A stretch of 64,000 nucleotides of DNA from Peribacillus kribbensis DSM 17871 (GCF_000430765.1 NZ_AUMQ01000016.1:310001-374000), one strand, 5' to 3'; positions 18,240-26,679 are shown, numbered from the stretch's first letter. Numbers and translations are program-made. The notes: generated by a model from the sequence alone, not told the origin.

Positions 18240-19148
18240 TTGGAATTACACAACATATAATTACCAGGGTTGAGATGTTATTTTTATATAACCCTAGATA
18301 TTTGCTCAACTTGTTGTTCGAAACCAATTTGGTCGTGTAGCTTGCGTTTAATAGTTCTTATCCTAACATATTTGATTAAGAAATGCAGGAATTAATGAAT
18401 ATTCAAATTAAGGTAGATACACATGGACCTGTGAGAACCCTGCAATTTTACCTTTTTTACCCCTGCTTTGTTATACACTCCTAGCAACGAATGGAATGGC
18501 ATTCTTTGAGTTCAGTTGCTTTACTACTTCTCTTAAGCATTCATCTGCGTAGGTTTAGGGTTTTCAATACCTTTCACGTCGTTAAACCACCCACTCATCA
18601 ACACAACAACCATCAAAATCTCACTTTACCTACCGACAAACCATCCATTTACTCTATCTAGTATTCTTCCTGTTTATTTCATTCCCTTTCTATTCAGACA
18701 AGGGAAAGACGTATTTTTTCTACATATTCCGATCTTAAGAAACTCTATGAATATTTCGTAAAGGTGTAATAACCCTTGACTTTTTTATTTGCGTAGAAAA
18801 AGCTCCAGGACACACGGACCTGGAGTCTCAATCCGATCTAATTTTAAAGGAGATGAATCATCTATGACTAACAACAAGAGCTTACCCAGCAGAAAAAGAA
18901 AGAAAACTCAGGCAAAAGCGACTTGATATGATTATACCCAGGAAAAATTAAAATGATGGCAGCTTGCACCTACAAATGATTTTTCACTTAAGGTTAACAG
19001 GAAAATTAAAACCTAGATACCTAAAAAACAAAATACAATTTTTAGCGTAACATAATTATCCTTATTTGTCTTAATTTTGTTACATCATTTTATTAAACTA
19101 CCTATTAAAATAAAGAATAAGGAATAATAAAAAAAGGTTTGGACACTT
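18240..19148. other. Gene-poor stretch with a structured leader and a tiny ORF
   Basis: No large gene. A hairpin CTCCAGG/CCTGGAG (18803-18809 and 18819-18825) lies 39 bp before a 20-codon frame with a strong ribosome binding site. AT-rich sequence around 19040-19140 probably contains the promoter of the small gene at 19149. Nothing was recognised at 18330-18780. Confidence 0.45.
18864..18926 (+). CDS. 20-residue basic peptide ORF
   Basis: AAAGGAG lies 11 bases before the ATG, followed by codons for MTNNKSLPSRKRKKTQAKAT and TGA. It is strongly basic. It could be a true small protein, a leader peptide behind the 18803-18825 hairpin, or the start of a frameshifted gene. Confidence 0.35.
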   Translation: MTNNKSLPSRKRKKTQAKAT

Positions 19149-19295
19149 ATGAAAAAAATCGAGGAATGGGAAAATTATTTATTTATTAAAGAACTGGGGA
19201 ACCTCTTTACTGAATATTACCACTGTCCAGATAAAGAAATAAAAAAGCTTATTGTACAAGACATTATACTTCTAGGAAGTGTTATTAATACTTGA
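19149..19295 (+). CDS. Small 48-residue protein, unknown
   Basis: Encodes MKKIEEWENYLFIKELGNLF then TEYYHCPDKEIKKLIVQDII and LLGSVINT. It is rich in Glu/Lys with an aromatic amphipathic first half. AAAGGT lies upstream. An intrinsic terminator begins at the stop codon, so it has its own transcription unit. No family recognised; the intact frame, start and terminator make a real gene likely. Confidence 0.6.
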   Translation: MKKIEEWENYLFIKELGNLFTEYYHCPDKEIKKLIVQDIILLGSVINT

Positions 19296-19321
19296 ATCCC
19301 GGTTAATAGACGGGATTTTTC
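19295..19321 (+). terminator. Terminator of the 48-residue gene
   Basis: AATCCCG (19295-19301) and CGGGATT (19311-19317) followed by TTTT. Confidence 0.75.
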
Positions 19322-19360
19322 CTAATTAAAGGCTTGATTTAAAGAGGATAGCTCGGAATC

Positions 19361-19623
19361 ATGGGGAAACCAGTCGTTGCTTTCCTGCCGGGAACCGTCA
19401 GTTTGCCGGACTGATGGGCGGTTTAGGGAGTTGTGTTACCTGGATCACGGAAACGGCATGACTTTACGGCCATATAAGCGCCATTAATACAACAGTCGGA
19501 ATCGTCAAAGTCGGCTCAACAGGAAAATCCACTGGATTGCATATGCACTTTACAGTCAAGATAAACGGCACATCCGTGGATCCCAGTAAATACCTAATAA
19601 AATTCAATTACAAACGAATATAA
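19361..19623 (+). pseudogene. M23 (LytM) metallopeptidase relic
   Basis: Fragments in two frames match the M23 cell-wall endopeptidase core: GKPVVASLPGTVSFAGLMGG, a LDHGNGMTTLYGHIS-like stretch broken by a frameshift, then VGSTGKSTGLHMHFTVKING with the H-x-H zinc motif, VDPSKYL and a stop. The N-terminus is missing and the frame is broken at least once, so it is inactive. A terminator follows. Confidence 0.85.
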
Positions 19624-19624
19624 A

Positions 19625-19652
19625 AGCCGCCCTTTACAGGCGGCTCTTTTTA
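19625..19652 (+). terminator. Terminator after the M23 relic
   Basis: AGCCGCC (19625-19631) and GGCGGCT (19639-19645) with loop CTTTACA, followed by CTTTTT. Confidence 0.8.
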
Positions 19653-19664
19653 ATGTTTCTTTTT

Positions 19665-19792
19665 AAAATCCATATGCTTTTATCGTCTGCCACCGCTAAA
19701 ACGGTCTTCATTTGATCGGTACGGTAAATTTGTACACCGATTTCCTCCAATCGATCGAGCACTTCTTGGGTAGGATGGCCATACCGATTGCC
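19665..19792 (-). pseudogene. ComEC-like MBL hydrolase C-terminal relic
   Basis: The minus strand reads RYGHPTQEVLDRLEEIGVQI then YRTDQMKTVLAVADDKSI, the end of the ComEC-type metallo-beta-lactamase domain found in secreted MBL-fold proteins. The upstream part is absent. It abuts an unrelated plus-strand relic. Confidence 0.65.
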
Positions 19793-19847
19793 TTCTCAAA
19801 CAGAAATCACCGCGTACTATGGTTTCACGGCTGCCAGAAAATCCTGG

Positions 19848-19963
19848 CCTGGGGAAGTATGGGCATCTTTTTCTCAGCAGCAGTAGCTTTTCAATTGATT
19901 ACACTGCCTGTGGAGTTCAATGCCAGTTCCCGTGCTAAAAAACTGATGCTGGCTGAGATTGTT
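19848..19963 (+). pseudogene. YugP zinc metallopeptidase fragment
   Basis: One frame reads GSMGIFFSAAVAFQLITLPV and EFNASSRAKKLMLAEI, the conserved last membrane helix and the LPVEFNASSRA motif of YugP membrane metallopeptidases. Start, HExxH and C-terminus are absent. A more complete but active-site-less relative lies at 29467-30135. Confidence 0.7.
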
Positions 19964-19987
19964 TCAGTTTTTGTATGTATTTATGAT

Positions 19988-20168
19988 TTAAGGTTTTCCT
20001 TTAGTGATTCCTTTTCTATAAATATAAAAACTTAAAATAGCTCCTAATGTTTCACCAATAAGCGAAAGAAGTATTCCGTTCGAAAATCCAAAGTAACCGA
20101 TATTAGCTACTGTCATAAAGGTAGTTGGTATAACCCCTATGATTCGACCGGCAACTGAGATTCGAAAG
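19988..20168 (-). pseudogene. VTT/TVP38-type membrane protein C-terminal fragment
   Basis: The minus strand encodes IIGVIPTTFMTVANIGYFGF and LLSLIGETLGAILSFYIYRK then GITKGKP and TAA, typical of the DedA/TVP38 (VTT) domain. The sequence upstream of 20168 is unrelated, so the N-terminal half is missing. Confidence 0.65.
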
Positions 20169-20250
20169 TCGAGGTCGGGAGACAGGCATGAAAAACAGTG
20201 CGCCTCTGGCGCCTTCGGTTGAAGTACATATATTCATAAACTTCTCAAGA

Positions 20251-20595
20251 TTAGTTAATAAGATGTTTCACTATGAGGTCTTGAGCAAAATAGAAGATTA
20301 GCCAGCCAGCAACACCAAGACCTAGTGAAGGAAATAAATGTATGGAATATTTCAATGCAATTCCTATGATTAACAACATAACTACTGTTCCAGGCAGCCC
20401 CCACACAACACCCATAGCAAACTTACTTATTTTGTCTATCTGTTCTCCTTGAGTATAAAGCCATAAGATACTTAAAAGGCTGACAATTGGTAAAGCGGCA
20501 ATGATTCCACCTTGTTGAGGATACCTCCTCGAAAATTCTGTAATAGTGCCTATTATAATTGCTGAGATTAGAATTTTAACTATTGTGAACATCAC
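20251..20595 (-). CDS. DUF3147-type integral membrane protein
   Basis: 114 residues with four predicted transmembrane helices: IVKILISAIIIGTITEF, IIAALPIVSLLSILWLYT, GVVWGLPGTVVMLLIIGIAL and LGVAGWLIFYFA. The pattern matches DUF3147 proteins of unknown function. Its start overlaps the end of the marR gene by about 20 bp, so the two are translationally coupled, and the regulator probably controls this protein, perhaps in drug or envelope stress. Confidence 0.8.
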   Translation of the reverse strand: MMFTIVKILISAIIIGTITEFSRRYPQQGGIIAALPIVSLLSILWLYTQGEQIDKISKFAMGVVWGLPGTVVMLLIIGIALKYSIHLFPSLGLGVAGWLIFYFAQDLIVKHLIN

Positions 20596-21001
20596 TTGCT
20601 CTCTCCTTTAGTAGTGTAAATGCCTCTAAGATAAGTTTCCTTTCTTCATCACTCATTTGTTCGAATAGAATATGTTTTAGTTTTTCTTCATCTAAACTCG
20701 AATGACGATGCAGTACATCGATTCCTAATTCAGAAAGCCTAAGAATAACCTTTCGCTCATCCTTGCTGCTACGAGTTTTAAAAACATAATCTTTTTCCAG
20801 TAAACGTTTAATATGCTCTGAAGCTGTGTTATGGGAAACGTGAATTGCATTCGCAATTTCTTTTATTCCTACTTCGTCCTCTTTGTCAATAACTTGTAGG
20901 ATACGAATACCTTGGTGAGTAATTTTTTCTTGATGCTTATAGCGTAACTGATAGTAAATGTCCGTCCAAAGATGATTTAAAAGTACGATATCCTTATTCA
21001 T
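20576..21001 (-). CDS. MarR-family transcriptional regulator
   Basis: 141 residues from ATG 20999-21001, which has TAGGT upstream. An alternative start seven codons earlier would lie against the operator palindrome and is less likely. The winged HTH is clear: VGIKEIANAIHVSHNTASEH then IKRLLEKDYVFKTRSSKDER (wing) and KVILRLSELG. The gene is autoregulated in all likelihood, because a 33-bp palindrome sits 20 bp upstream of its start. It is cotranscribed with the DUF3147 membrane protein. Confidence 0.9.
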   Translation of the reverse strand: MNKDIVLLNHLWTDIYYQLRYKHQEKITHQGIRILQVIDKEDEVGIKEIANAIHVSHNTASEHIKRLLEKDYVFKTRSSKDERKVILRLSELGIDVLHRHSSLDEEKLKHILFEQMSDEERKLILEAFTLLKERASDVHNS

Positions 21002-21020
21002 ATTACCTACCAACCATTTC

Positions 21021-21053
21021 ATCGTAATATAAGATTATATCTTATATTACGAT
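21021..21053. promoter_or_regulatory. 33-bp palindromic operator of the marR-DUF3147 operon
   Basis: Two perfect 15-bp arms (21021-21035, 21039-21053) around a 3-bp spacer. Its place immediately upstream of marR and its size fit a MarR dimer site that blocks its own promoter. Confidence 0.75.
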
Positions 21054-21107
21054 ATATATGAATATAAGGCAACCCTTCTTCCACTAACCTTCTCTTTTAG
21101 TGGAAAA

Positions 21108-21150
21108 AGACTGCATAAGCAACCGATTGATCTTCAGTTAACGCACCCGT
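21108..21150. repeat. Dispersed hairpin repeat, copy B
   Basis: CTGCATAAGCAACC...GATCTTCAGTTAACGCACCC matches copy A (1891-1933) at most positions. It is preceded by another inverted repeat, TTCCACTAA/TTAGTGGAA (21079-21105). Confidence 0.55.
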
Positions 21151-21174
21151 TCAAGTACATTTCTTCGCAATCAG

Positions 21175-21372
21175 TTAAATGTTAATAGTCAACTTAAACC
21201 ATCCTGTCTCTTTGGGAAAATCCACTCTTGAAAGTTTTTCACCAGTAATAAACTGCCTATAAGAAGTTATTGTTCCATCGTGAGATACAATATAAATCTT
21301 CTCTTTACCCAGTATTCTACATTGTTTCATAAACATTTCAACAATCAAGTTAAACTCATTTTCTGACATCAA
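21175..21372 (-). CDS. Small hypothetical protein (65 residues)
   Basis: Encodes a small protein with an acidic helical first third (SENEFNLIVEMFMKQCRILG) and beta-like second half (KIYIVSHDGTITSYRQFITG). The composition is protein-like and the frame intact, but no good ribosome binding site is visible. Family not recognised. Confidence 0.4.
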   Translation of the reverse strand: MMSENEFNLIVEMFMKQCRILGKEKIYIVSHDGTITSYRQFITGEKLSRVDFPKETGWFKLTINI

Positions 21373-21394
21373 ATTTACTCAGACTGGAATCCAT

Positions 21395-21530
21395 TTAAAT
21401 AATTTCATACCTTTTTAATGCATAATGAATTCCATCTTCACTGGACTTTTTCGTTACAAAATCCGCAGCACTTTTTAACTCTTCACTTCCGTTACCCATT
21501 GCTATACCAAAACCTACAAGTTCCAATATT
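21395..21530 (-). pseudogene. Cof-type HAD phosphatase C-terminal relic
   Basis: The minus strand reads ELVGFGIAMGNGSEELKSAA then DFVTKKSSEDGIHYALKRYE and a stop. GIAMGNG followed by K-x2-AD-x-VT-x4-EDG is the classic motif IV and tail of Cof/YwpJ sugar phosphatases. The N-terminal two thirds are missing. Confidence 0.8.
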
Positions 21531-21573
21531 ATTTATGCCTCGCCTAACAGAACAGGAACTATTTTTTCCTGAT

Positions 21574-21855
21574 TTACATGGTAGTAATTAGTGCAGCGAA
21601 AACAAATAGTCCGAGTATAGGAAAACCAAGAAAACAGGTGACTAAGGAAAAAAGAAATGCAATATCGGGTACTCTATATTTAGTAAAAACATAAATTCCT
21701 AGTGAAATGCCAAAAAGACCTGCCGTAACCCAATACAAATCAGCGATTCCCGAACTTAGTCCCGTTAATTCATCTTTAATCCAATATGTATATAAGAAAC
21801 TAAACTGATAAAGCAACGATACAACAGAAAATCCTATAAGTACTTTTTTACTCAT
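21574..21855 (-). CDS. Small integral membrane protein, unknown
   Basis: 93 residues from ATG 21853-21855, with GGTGA upstream. Three hydrophobic helices are visible: VLIGFSVVSLLYQFSFLYTY, LYWVTAGLFGISLGIYVF and FLFSLVTCFLGFPILGLFVF. No family recognised. Monocistronic on the minus strand. Confidence 0.55.
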   Translation of the reverse strand: MSKKVLIGFSVVSLLYQFSFLYTYWIKDELTGLSSGIADLYWVTAGLFGISLGIYVFTKYRVPDIAFLFSLVTCFLGFPILGLFVFAALITTM

Positions 21856-22022
21856 TATTTCACCGTTCCTACATTTCAATATTTTACCACATAAAATTAA
21901 TCTAACCCGATTTTGCTGGCTTTTCCATAAAATAAGCTGCAGAGGCAGCCATTACTTTCCCAAATAACACACATTAGACGAATGAGACTACTGTAGCAAC
22001 CCAGTTTTAAAGGAAATGCATT

Positions 22023-22052
22023 AAAAAAAGCATTAATCCTCAGGATCAATGC
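22023..22052 (-). terminator. Terminator overlapping the end of the 49-residue gene
   Basis: GCATTGATCC pairs with GGATTAATGC (one G-U) and is followed by seven T on the minus strand. The stem includes the stop codon. Confidence 0.75.
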
Positions 22053-22182
22053 ATACCTGGTTTATTAATTTCTCCATTTTCTCCACTCTTCCTTGCAGCA
22101 CCTTAAAACCTAATTTAAAAGCCTTTTTAACCAATAAATTAAAAGAGTCTAACTCTATATAAAATCCAATCTGTTTTCCCAT
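22033..22182 (-). CDS. Small 49-residue protein, unknown
   Basis: Encodes MGKQIGFYIELDSFNLLVKK, AFKLGFKVLQGRVEKMEKLI and NQVCIDPED. The middle is a strongly amphipathic Leu/Phe/Lys helix. AAGGAGG followed by AAGGGA lies upstream of the ATG, and a terminator begins at the stop. Start and stop signals make a real gene likely; no family recognised. Confidence 0.55.
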   Translation of the reverse strand: MGKQIGFYIELDSFNLLVKKAFKLGFKVLQGRVEKMEKLINQVCIDPED

Positions 22183-22414
22183 AGTCCCTTGGACACCTCC
22201 TTGAAACAGATGCTTCTTAAAGTATTCCTGTCCGTTAGTTGAACAGGGTCATTTTTATCATCCCCTCCAACCGGATGGAAAGTATTAAGTCATATAAGTA
22301 AAATAGTCATTGTTAGCTAGCTGTTCCTGACGGATGTGACTTATGATAGCCTATGACTATCAGGTTTTCCCCGATTGAATAATCATTAAAAAAACAGAGG
22401 TAAGGGGGATTAGA

Positions 22415-22825
22415 TTGGATAAAAACATAGAGAAACGAATTGTTAAAGCATTTTTCACTAAAAGGCTCCAAGACAGGGTTTTGTTCGAAATGTCTTCAGA
22501 CAAGAAACGAAAAAATGCTCTAAATCGTCTTTGTCATTCTTATAGAACAACTCTACGTGAAGAGTATATGTTTGACATTGCAAAACCAAATTCAGATCCC
22601 GAAGCAATAGTAAAGTTATTAAAAGAAAATGGCGCTGGAAACTCCTGTTATGTGATTTCTTGGGATGAAGAAATTGACGGCAAGGAGCTGCCATTATTAA
22701 CTGCCCTGGAACACGCTGTTGGGATGGGAATGCCGTCAATCATTTCCTGTATACCAGATAAACTCGCTTACTTTGAAGCTGAGCAAGAAGTTCTTCCTTC
22801 CCCAAGATTTTTATTAAAAAGGTAA
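22415..22825 (+). CDS. Hypothetical protein (136 residues)
   Basis: Starts at TTG with GAGGTAAGGGG upstream. The first half is basic and helical (FFTKRLQDRVLFEMSSDKKR), the second has a conserved-looking core (CYVISWDEEIDGKELPLLTA, GMGMPSIISCIPDKLAYFEA). The N-terminal two thirds recall small Bacillus proteins of unknown function. No membrane segment or signal peptide. Monocistronic; function not recognised. Confidence 0.65.
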   Translation: MDKNIEKRIVKAFFTKRLQDRVLFEMSSDKKRKNALNRLCHSYRTTLREEYMFDIAKPNSDPEAIVKLLKENGAGNSCYVISWDEEIDGKELPLLTALEHAVGMGMPSIISCIPDKLAYFEAEQEVLPSPRFLLKR

Positions 22826-22885
22826 TAATAAAGAAGATTATATGCAGAATAGGACTCATAGGAATCTATAATCGTTTAGACTATG

Positions 22886-23065
22886 TCATATAACTCCTTT
22901 GGTCTCTTTATATAATTGCCCTATTTGAGCATCTCTCCCTTTAGCTTTTCCACCTACATATACGTCGAAGTGATCTTCGCCAACTTTCATGATTCCTATG
23001 TTTACGGAGCCTCTTAGTCGATAAGCCACCGAACCAAATTCCTTAACGGATAGAGTTAGCTTTCG
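22886..23065 (-). pseudogene. Nitrite/sulfite reductase-like C-terminal relic
   Basis: The minus strand encodes LSVKEFGSVAYRLRGSVNIG then IMKVGEDHFDVYVGGKAKGR, DAQIGQLYKE and a stop. G-I-x-G/K-V...F-x-VYVGGKA resembles the sirohaem domain of nitrite/sulfite reductases after the Cys cluster. The first part of the gene is absent. Confidence 0.45.
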
Positions 23066-23075
23066 AATGAAACTG

Positions 23076-25511
23076 TTAGGAAATCGTTTTGCCCTGGGTA
23101 AGTTTGACCTTTTGCAGCGTCAGTGCGTTCAAAACGACAGAAACAGAACTGAAGGCCATTGCAGCACCAGCAAGCCAAGGGGCAAGAAGACCAACAGCGG
23201 CAATGGGTATACCCACTACATTATAAGCGAATGCCCAAAATAGATTTTGTTTGATATTCCGAATGGTTTTCTTGCTCATGGAAATAGCATCGGCAATATT
23301 ATTTAAATCGCCGCTGATGAGGGTAATATCGGCTGCCTCCATGGCCACATCCGTACCAGTCCCCAATGCCATTCCTATATCCGCAACGGCAAGAGCTGGT
23401 GCATCATTAATGCCGTCACCGACCATGGCGACTTTTCTTCCTTCATGCTGCAGTTTTTTTACTTCTTCTGCTTTTCCTTCTGGAAGCACTTCTGCAATCA
23501 CCTGGTCAATTCCTACCTGTTTACCGATGGCTTCGGCTGTCCTTGCATTATCCCCTGTAATCATGACTACGTTAATGTTTAACTCTTGTAATCTCCGTAC
23601 GGCTTCTTTTGATGTTTCCTTTATGGTATCGGCGACGGCTACAACACCCGCATACGTTCCGTCAATTGCAGCAAGCATGGCAGTCTTACCGTCATCCTCC
23701 AGGCTTTCCATGATAGGAACGGCTTCGCTAATTTCAATGTCTTCTCGGTTCATCAGCCTGCGGGTACCAATAAAAATACTATGGTGTTCAACCGTTGCCC
23801 TTACACCATATCCTGGAATGGCTTCAAATTCCTGAACGTCTTTTAGCTGGATTTCTCTTTCTTTTATCCCTTGAACGATGGCCTGGGCAAGCGGGTGTTC
23901 TGACTGATTTTCAGCAGCCCCAATCAGGGACAAAAACTCATGTTCTTCCAGTGTACCAGCAATGATGACATCGGTTAGCTGAGGAGTGCCTTTTGTAACC
24001 GTACCAGTTTTATCTAGTACCACTGTATCAATGGTATGAGTCGTTTCAAGATGCTCCCCGCCCTTAAAAAGAATACCAAATTCAGCGGCTCTTCCTGAGC
24101 CAGCCATAATGGATGTAGGTGTTGCCAACCCGAGAGCACAAGGGCAGGCTATCACGAGAACCGCAATTAGTTTTTCCAGGGCCACTGCAAACTCGCCAGG
24201 ACTGATCCATAAAATCCAGATTAGGAATGTTACCACGGCTATTCCCACTACAATTGGGACGAATATTCCTGAAATCTGATCGGCCAGTCGTTGGATCGGT
24301 GCCTTAGATCCTTGAGCTTCTTCGACTACCTTGATGATCTGGGCTAGGGCTGTGTCTCTTCCCACTTTCGTGGCTTTGATCTTCAGGAATCCGTTTTTAT
24401 TGATGGTGGCACCAATGACGGAGTCACCTTCCGCTTTATCCACGGGTACGCTTTCCCCTGTCAGCATAGATTCATCTACTGCTGAACGTCCTTCAATAAT
24501 TTCGCCGTCAACAGGGACTTTTTCACCCGGCTTGATGTATACGACGTCGCCCGCTGCGACCTCTTCAAGCGGTATTTCTTTTTCAGCGCCATCCCTAAAT
24601 ACAACGGCTGTCTTGGCCTGAAGGCCCATCAGTTTTTTGATAGCTTCTGAGGAACGTCCTTTTGCTTTTGCTTCAAAAAGTTTCCCTAAAAGAATTAACG
24701 TGATGAGTATCGCACTTGTTTCAAAATACAATTCCACCATATGACCATGAGAACCGGTGGATTGTATGGTCACATACAGACTATAAAAATAGGCCGCTGA
24801 CGTTCCCAGTGCCACAAGGACATCCATGTTGGCACTCTTGTTTATAAACGCCTTATAGGCCCCGATATAAAATTGCCATCCTATGATAAATTGAACGGGA
24901 GTGGCAAGAGCTAACTGCACCCATGGATTCATGAGAGCTTCAGGAAGGTAAATAAATGACGCAAAGGAAAAATGGCTTACCATTGCCCACAATAATGGGA
25001 ATGAAAGAATTACAGAAACGATGAACTTCGTTTGCTGCCTCTTGATTTCTTTTTGGCGGTAATCCACATGATTTTCTTTATTTTCTTTAGAGATGGCGTT
25101 ATATCCTAGTTTTTGGACCCGACTCACAATGTCCTGTGTGCCGACTAATGAAGGGTTATATTCTACGGTGGCGGTTTCCAAAGCAAGGTTGACCGCTGCC
25201 TTTTCTATCCCTTCCAATTTGTTTAACCCTTTTTCGATCCTTGTCGCACATGCCGCACAAGTCATTCCCGTAATATCGAATTCCTTTTTCTCCATAACGA
25301 CATCATAACCAAGCCCTTGAATTTTCTTTTGGAAATCTTCCTCAGAAACCAAACTCGGATCATATTGGATGGTTGACTTTTCCAGCGCCAAATTGACGTT
25401 AGCTTCCTTCACGCCTTCTAGTTTTTTAAGTCCCTTTTCAATTCTTGTAGCACAGGCGGCACATGTCATTCCAGTAATTTGGAAATGGGTTTCTTTAACA
25501 TCATTACTCAT
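23076..25511 (-). CDS. copA: Copper-exporting P1B-type ATPase CopA
   Basis: 811 residues. Two N-terminal HMA domains each carry [15 protein letters not shown] (about 14 and 82) to receive Cu(I). Then come eight membrane helices with the CPC ion site ([13 protein letters not shown]), the phosphorylated Asp in DKTGTVTKG, the TGES actuator motif and [10 protein letters not shown]. It pumps Cu(I) out of the cytosol. It is last in csoR-copZ-copA. A G-rich CsoR-type box lies directly upstream, so it may have its own regulated promoter. Confidence 0.97.
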   Translation of the reverse strand: MSNDVKETHFQITGMTCAACATRIEKGLKKLEGVKEANVNLALEKSTIQYDPSLVSEEDFQKKIQGLGYDVVMEKKEFDITGMTCAACATRIEKGLNKLEGIEKAAVNLALETATVEYNPSLVGTQDIVSRVQKLGYNAISKENKENHVDYRQKEIKRQQTKFIVSVILSFPLLWAMVSHFSFASFIYLPEALMNPWVQLALATPVQFIIGWQFYIGAYKAFINKSANMDVLVALGTSAAYFYSLYVTIQSTGSHGHMVELYFETSAILITLILLGKLFEAKAKGRSSEAIKKLMGLQAKTAVVFRDGAEKEIPLEEVAAGDVVYIKPGEKVPVDGEIIEGRSAVDESMLTGESVPVDKAEGDSVIGATINKNGFLKIKATKVGRDTALAQIIKVVEEAQGSKAPIQRLADQISGIFVPIVVGIAVVTFLIWILWISPGEFAVALEKLIAVLVIACPCALGLATPTSIMAGSGRAAEFGILFKGGEHLETTHTIDTVVLDKTGTVTKGTPQLTDVIIAGTLEEHEFLSLIGAAENQSEHPLAQAIVQGIKEREIQLKDVQEFEAIPGYGVRATVEHHSIFIGTRRLMNREDIEISEAVPIMESLEDDGKTAMLAAIDGTYAGVVAVADTIKETSKEAVRRLQELNINVVMITGDNARTAEAIGKQVGIDQVIAEVLPEGKAEEVKKLQHEGRKVAMVGDGINDAPALAVADIGMALGTGTDVAMEAADITLISGDLNNIADAISMSKKTIRNIKQNLFWAFAYNVVGIPIAAVGLLAPWLAGAAMAFSSVSVVLNALTLQKVKLTQGKTIS

Positions 25512-25527
25512 TAATTCATCACCTCTT

Positions 25528-25551
25528 ACATAGGGGTAGGGGGTATATTAT
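25528..25551. promoter_or_regulatory. CsoR-type operator upstream of copA
   Basis: CATAGGGGTAGGGGGTATAT on the plus strand resembles the G-tract GGGGTA boxes bound by CsoR. It lies between copZ and copA. Confidence 0.5.
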
Positions 25552-25593
25552 TTTCTTAAGGGTAACGTGCTTTTGAAAGCACGTTTATCCTTT

Positions 25594-25800
25594 TTATTTA
25601 ACATCGTATCCTTGGTCATCAATTGTTTCTTTAATTTTATCTAGAGACACCTCAGAAGGATTGAATTCTACGTCCACTTTTCCTTCTTTCAAGTGCACTT
25701 TTACAGAGTTGACCCCTGAAAGTTCTCCTACACTACCTTCCACTGCCTTTACACAATGTCCGCAAGACATGCCATTTACATTTAATGTTGTTTTTTCCAT
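25594..25800 (-). CDS. copZ: Copper chaperone CopZ
   Basis: 68-residue heavy-metal-associated domain with the Cu(I) site GMSCGHCVKAV (Cys13 and Cys16) and the ferredoxin-like fold ending in DDQGYDV. It carries Cu(I) to the HMA domains of CopA and to CsoR. It lies 13 bp after csoR in the same operon. Length and motif are exactly those of Bacillus CopZ. Confidence 0.96.
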   Translation of the reverse strand: MEKTTLNVNGMSCGHCVKAVEGSVGELSGVNSVKVHLKEGKVDVEFNPSEVSLDKIKETIDDQGYDVK

Positions 25801-25813
25801 TTTTATCGCTCCC

Positions 25814-26137
25814 TTATTTTTTCATCAGCCTATCTATTGTAACAAGTACTTCATCCAGCACTTCCAAATCTCCCTCATTGATTCTATCCAGAACACAATT
25901 TTTCAAGTGCCCCTCAAGAAGGATTTTTGCCACACCATTTAAAGCTGACTGTGTCGCTGCAATTTGAGTAATGACATCATCACAGTAAGTATCCTTTTCA
26001 ATCATTCCTTTAATACCGCGAATCTGCCCTTCAATACGATTTAACCTGGTGACCAGATTCTTTTTTACTTTTTCTGAATGGTGGCTTTTTCTTTCTTGAG
26101 AAGGATCTGAACAATGCTTATTTACATTTTCATCCAT
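25814..26137 (-). CDS. csoR: Copper-sensing repressor CsoR
   Basis: 107 residues of the all-helical DUF156 family. VKKNLVTRLNRIEGQIRGIK is the DNA-binding face, and the Cu(I) site Cys-x-His-x3-Cys is seen as YCDDV and GHLKNC. Apo-CsoR represses the operon; Cu(I) releases it. Family members have a His/Ser-rich N-terminal tail, as here. First gene of csoR-copZ-copA, with a G-rich operator-like box just upstream. Confidence 0.96.
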   Translation of the reverse strand: MDENVNKHCSDPSQERKSHHSEKVKKNLVTRLNRIEGQIRGIKGMIEKDTYCDDVITQIAATQSALNGVAKILLEGHLKNCVLDRINEGDLEVLDEVLVTIDRLMKK

Positions 26138-26161
26138 TTCTCCACCCCCTTTATAGTATCA

Positions 26162-26188
26162 TACATTACCCCCCCACCCTATGTGAAG
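26162..26188. promoter_or_regulatory. CsoR-type operator upstream of csoR
   Basis: CATTACCCCCCCACCCTATG on the plus strand. Its complement, TAGGGTGGGGGGGTAATG, has the same half-site composition as the box before copA but in the opposite orientation relative to transcription. Confidence 0.5.
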
Positions 26189-26390
26189 GGTTTTGCTCAA
26201 AAAAGGCTAAATTCGTATTGAGTACTTTTTAGTAAACTTATTTTTAAAAAAATTAATCACCCTATGTATCGGTTCTTATTTCTTTATACAAGGTACCATA
26301 AAAACATAAAGAACTTATTTAAAAAGCCTATTCGTTAAATAGATTCTTGGTATCCCCACTAATAAGCCTCATTATCGTAGCTTCTAATGT

Positions 26391-26410
26391 TAAGATCTGT
26401 GCAGATCTTA
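26391..26410. promoter_or_regulatory. Palindrome in the leader of the Csp-like relic
   Basis: Arms TAAGATCTG and CAGATCTTA around TG, about 80 bp before the Csp-like start. A second palindrome, CCTTTTTAAAAAGG, lies at about 26437-26450. Either may be an operator; function unknown. Confidence 0.35.
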
Positions 26411-26491
26411 TGGAGTTCCCCCCTCTCTCTGTTACACCTTTTTAAAAAGGGGTAATCATAAAAACGAACCCAATATGAGGAGGAAGACACC

Positions 26492-26677
26492 ATGCCAACC
26501 CAGTATGAAGATTGCATCAAGGCATGCTTAGAATGCTTGGATGCCTGCAATACCTGTTTTGATTCCTGTTTAAAAGAAGAGGATGTCAACATGATGGCAG
26601 AATGTATCAGTTTGGATCGCGAGTGTGCAATAGCAGTCACAGCGATGCCGACACCGATGCTTGTATTATATCTATAA
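26492..26677 (+). pseudogene. DUF326 copper-storage-like protein, truncated
   Basis: PTQYEDCIKACLECLDACNT, then CFDSCLKEEDVNMMAECISL and DRECA match the Cys-rich four-helix bundle (Csp/DUF326) that stores Cu(I). After RECA the expected Cys-rich helices 3 and 4 are replaced by an unrelated tail and the frame stops, so only half a bundle remains. GAGGAGGAAG precedes the ATG, so it may still be translated. It lies next to csoR, consistent with a former copper gene set. Confidence 0.75.
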
Positions 26678-26679
26678 GG

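Noticed and set aside
19361-19623. TGA in the M23 relic as another selenocysteine candidate
   Set aside because: The region needs a frameshift to restore the LYGH motif and the N-terminus is missing, so the TGA is a decay artefact.
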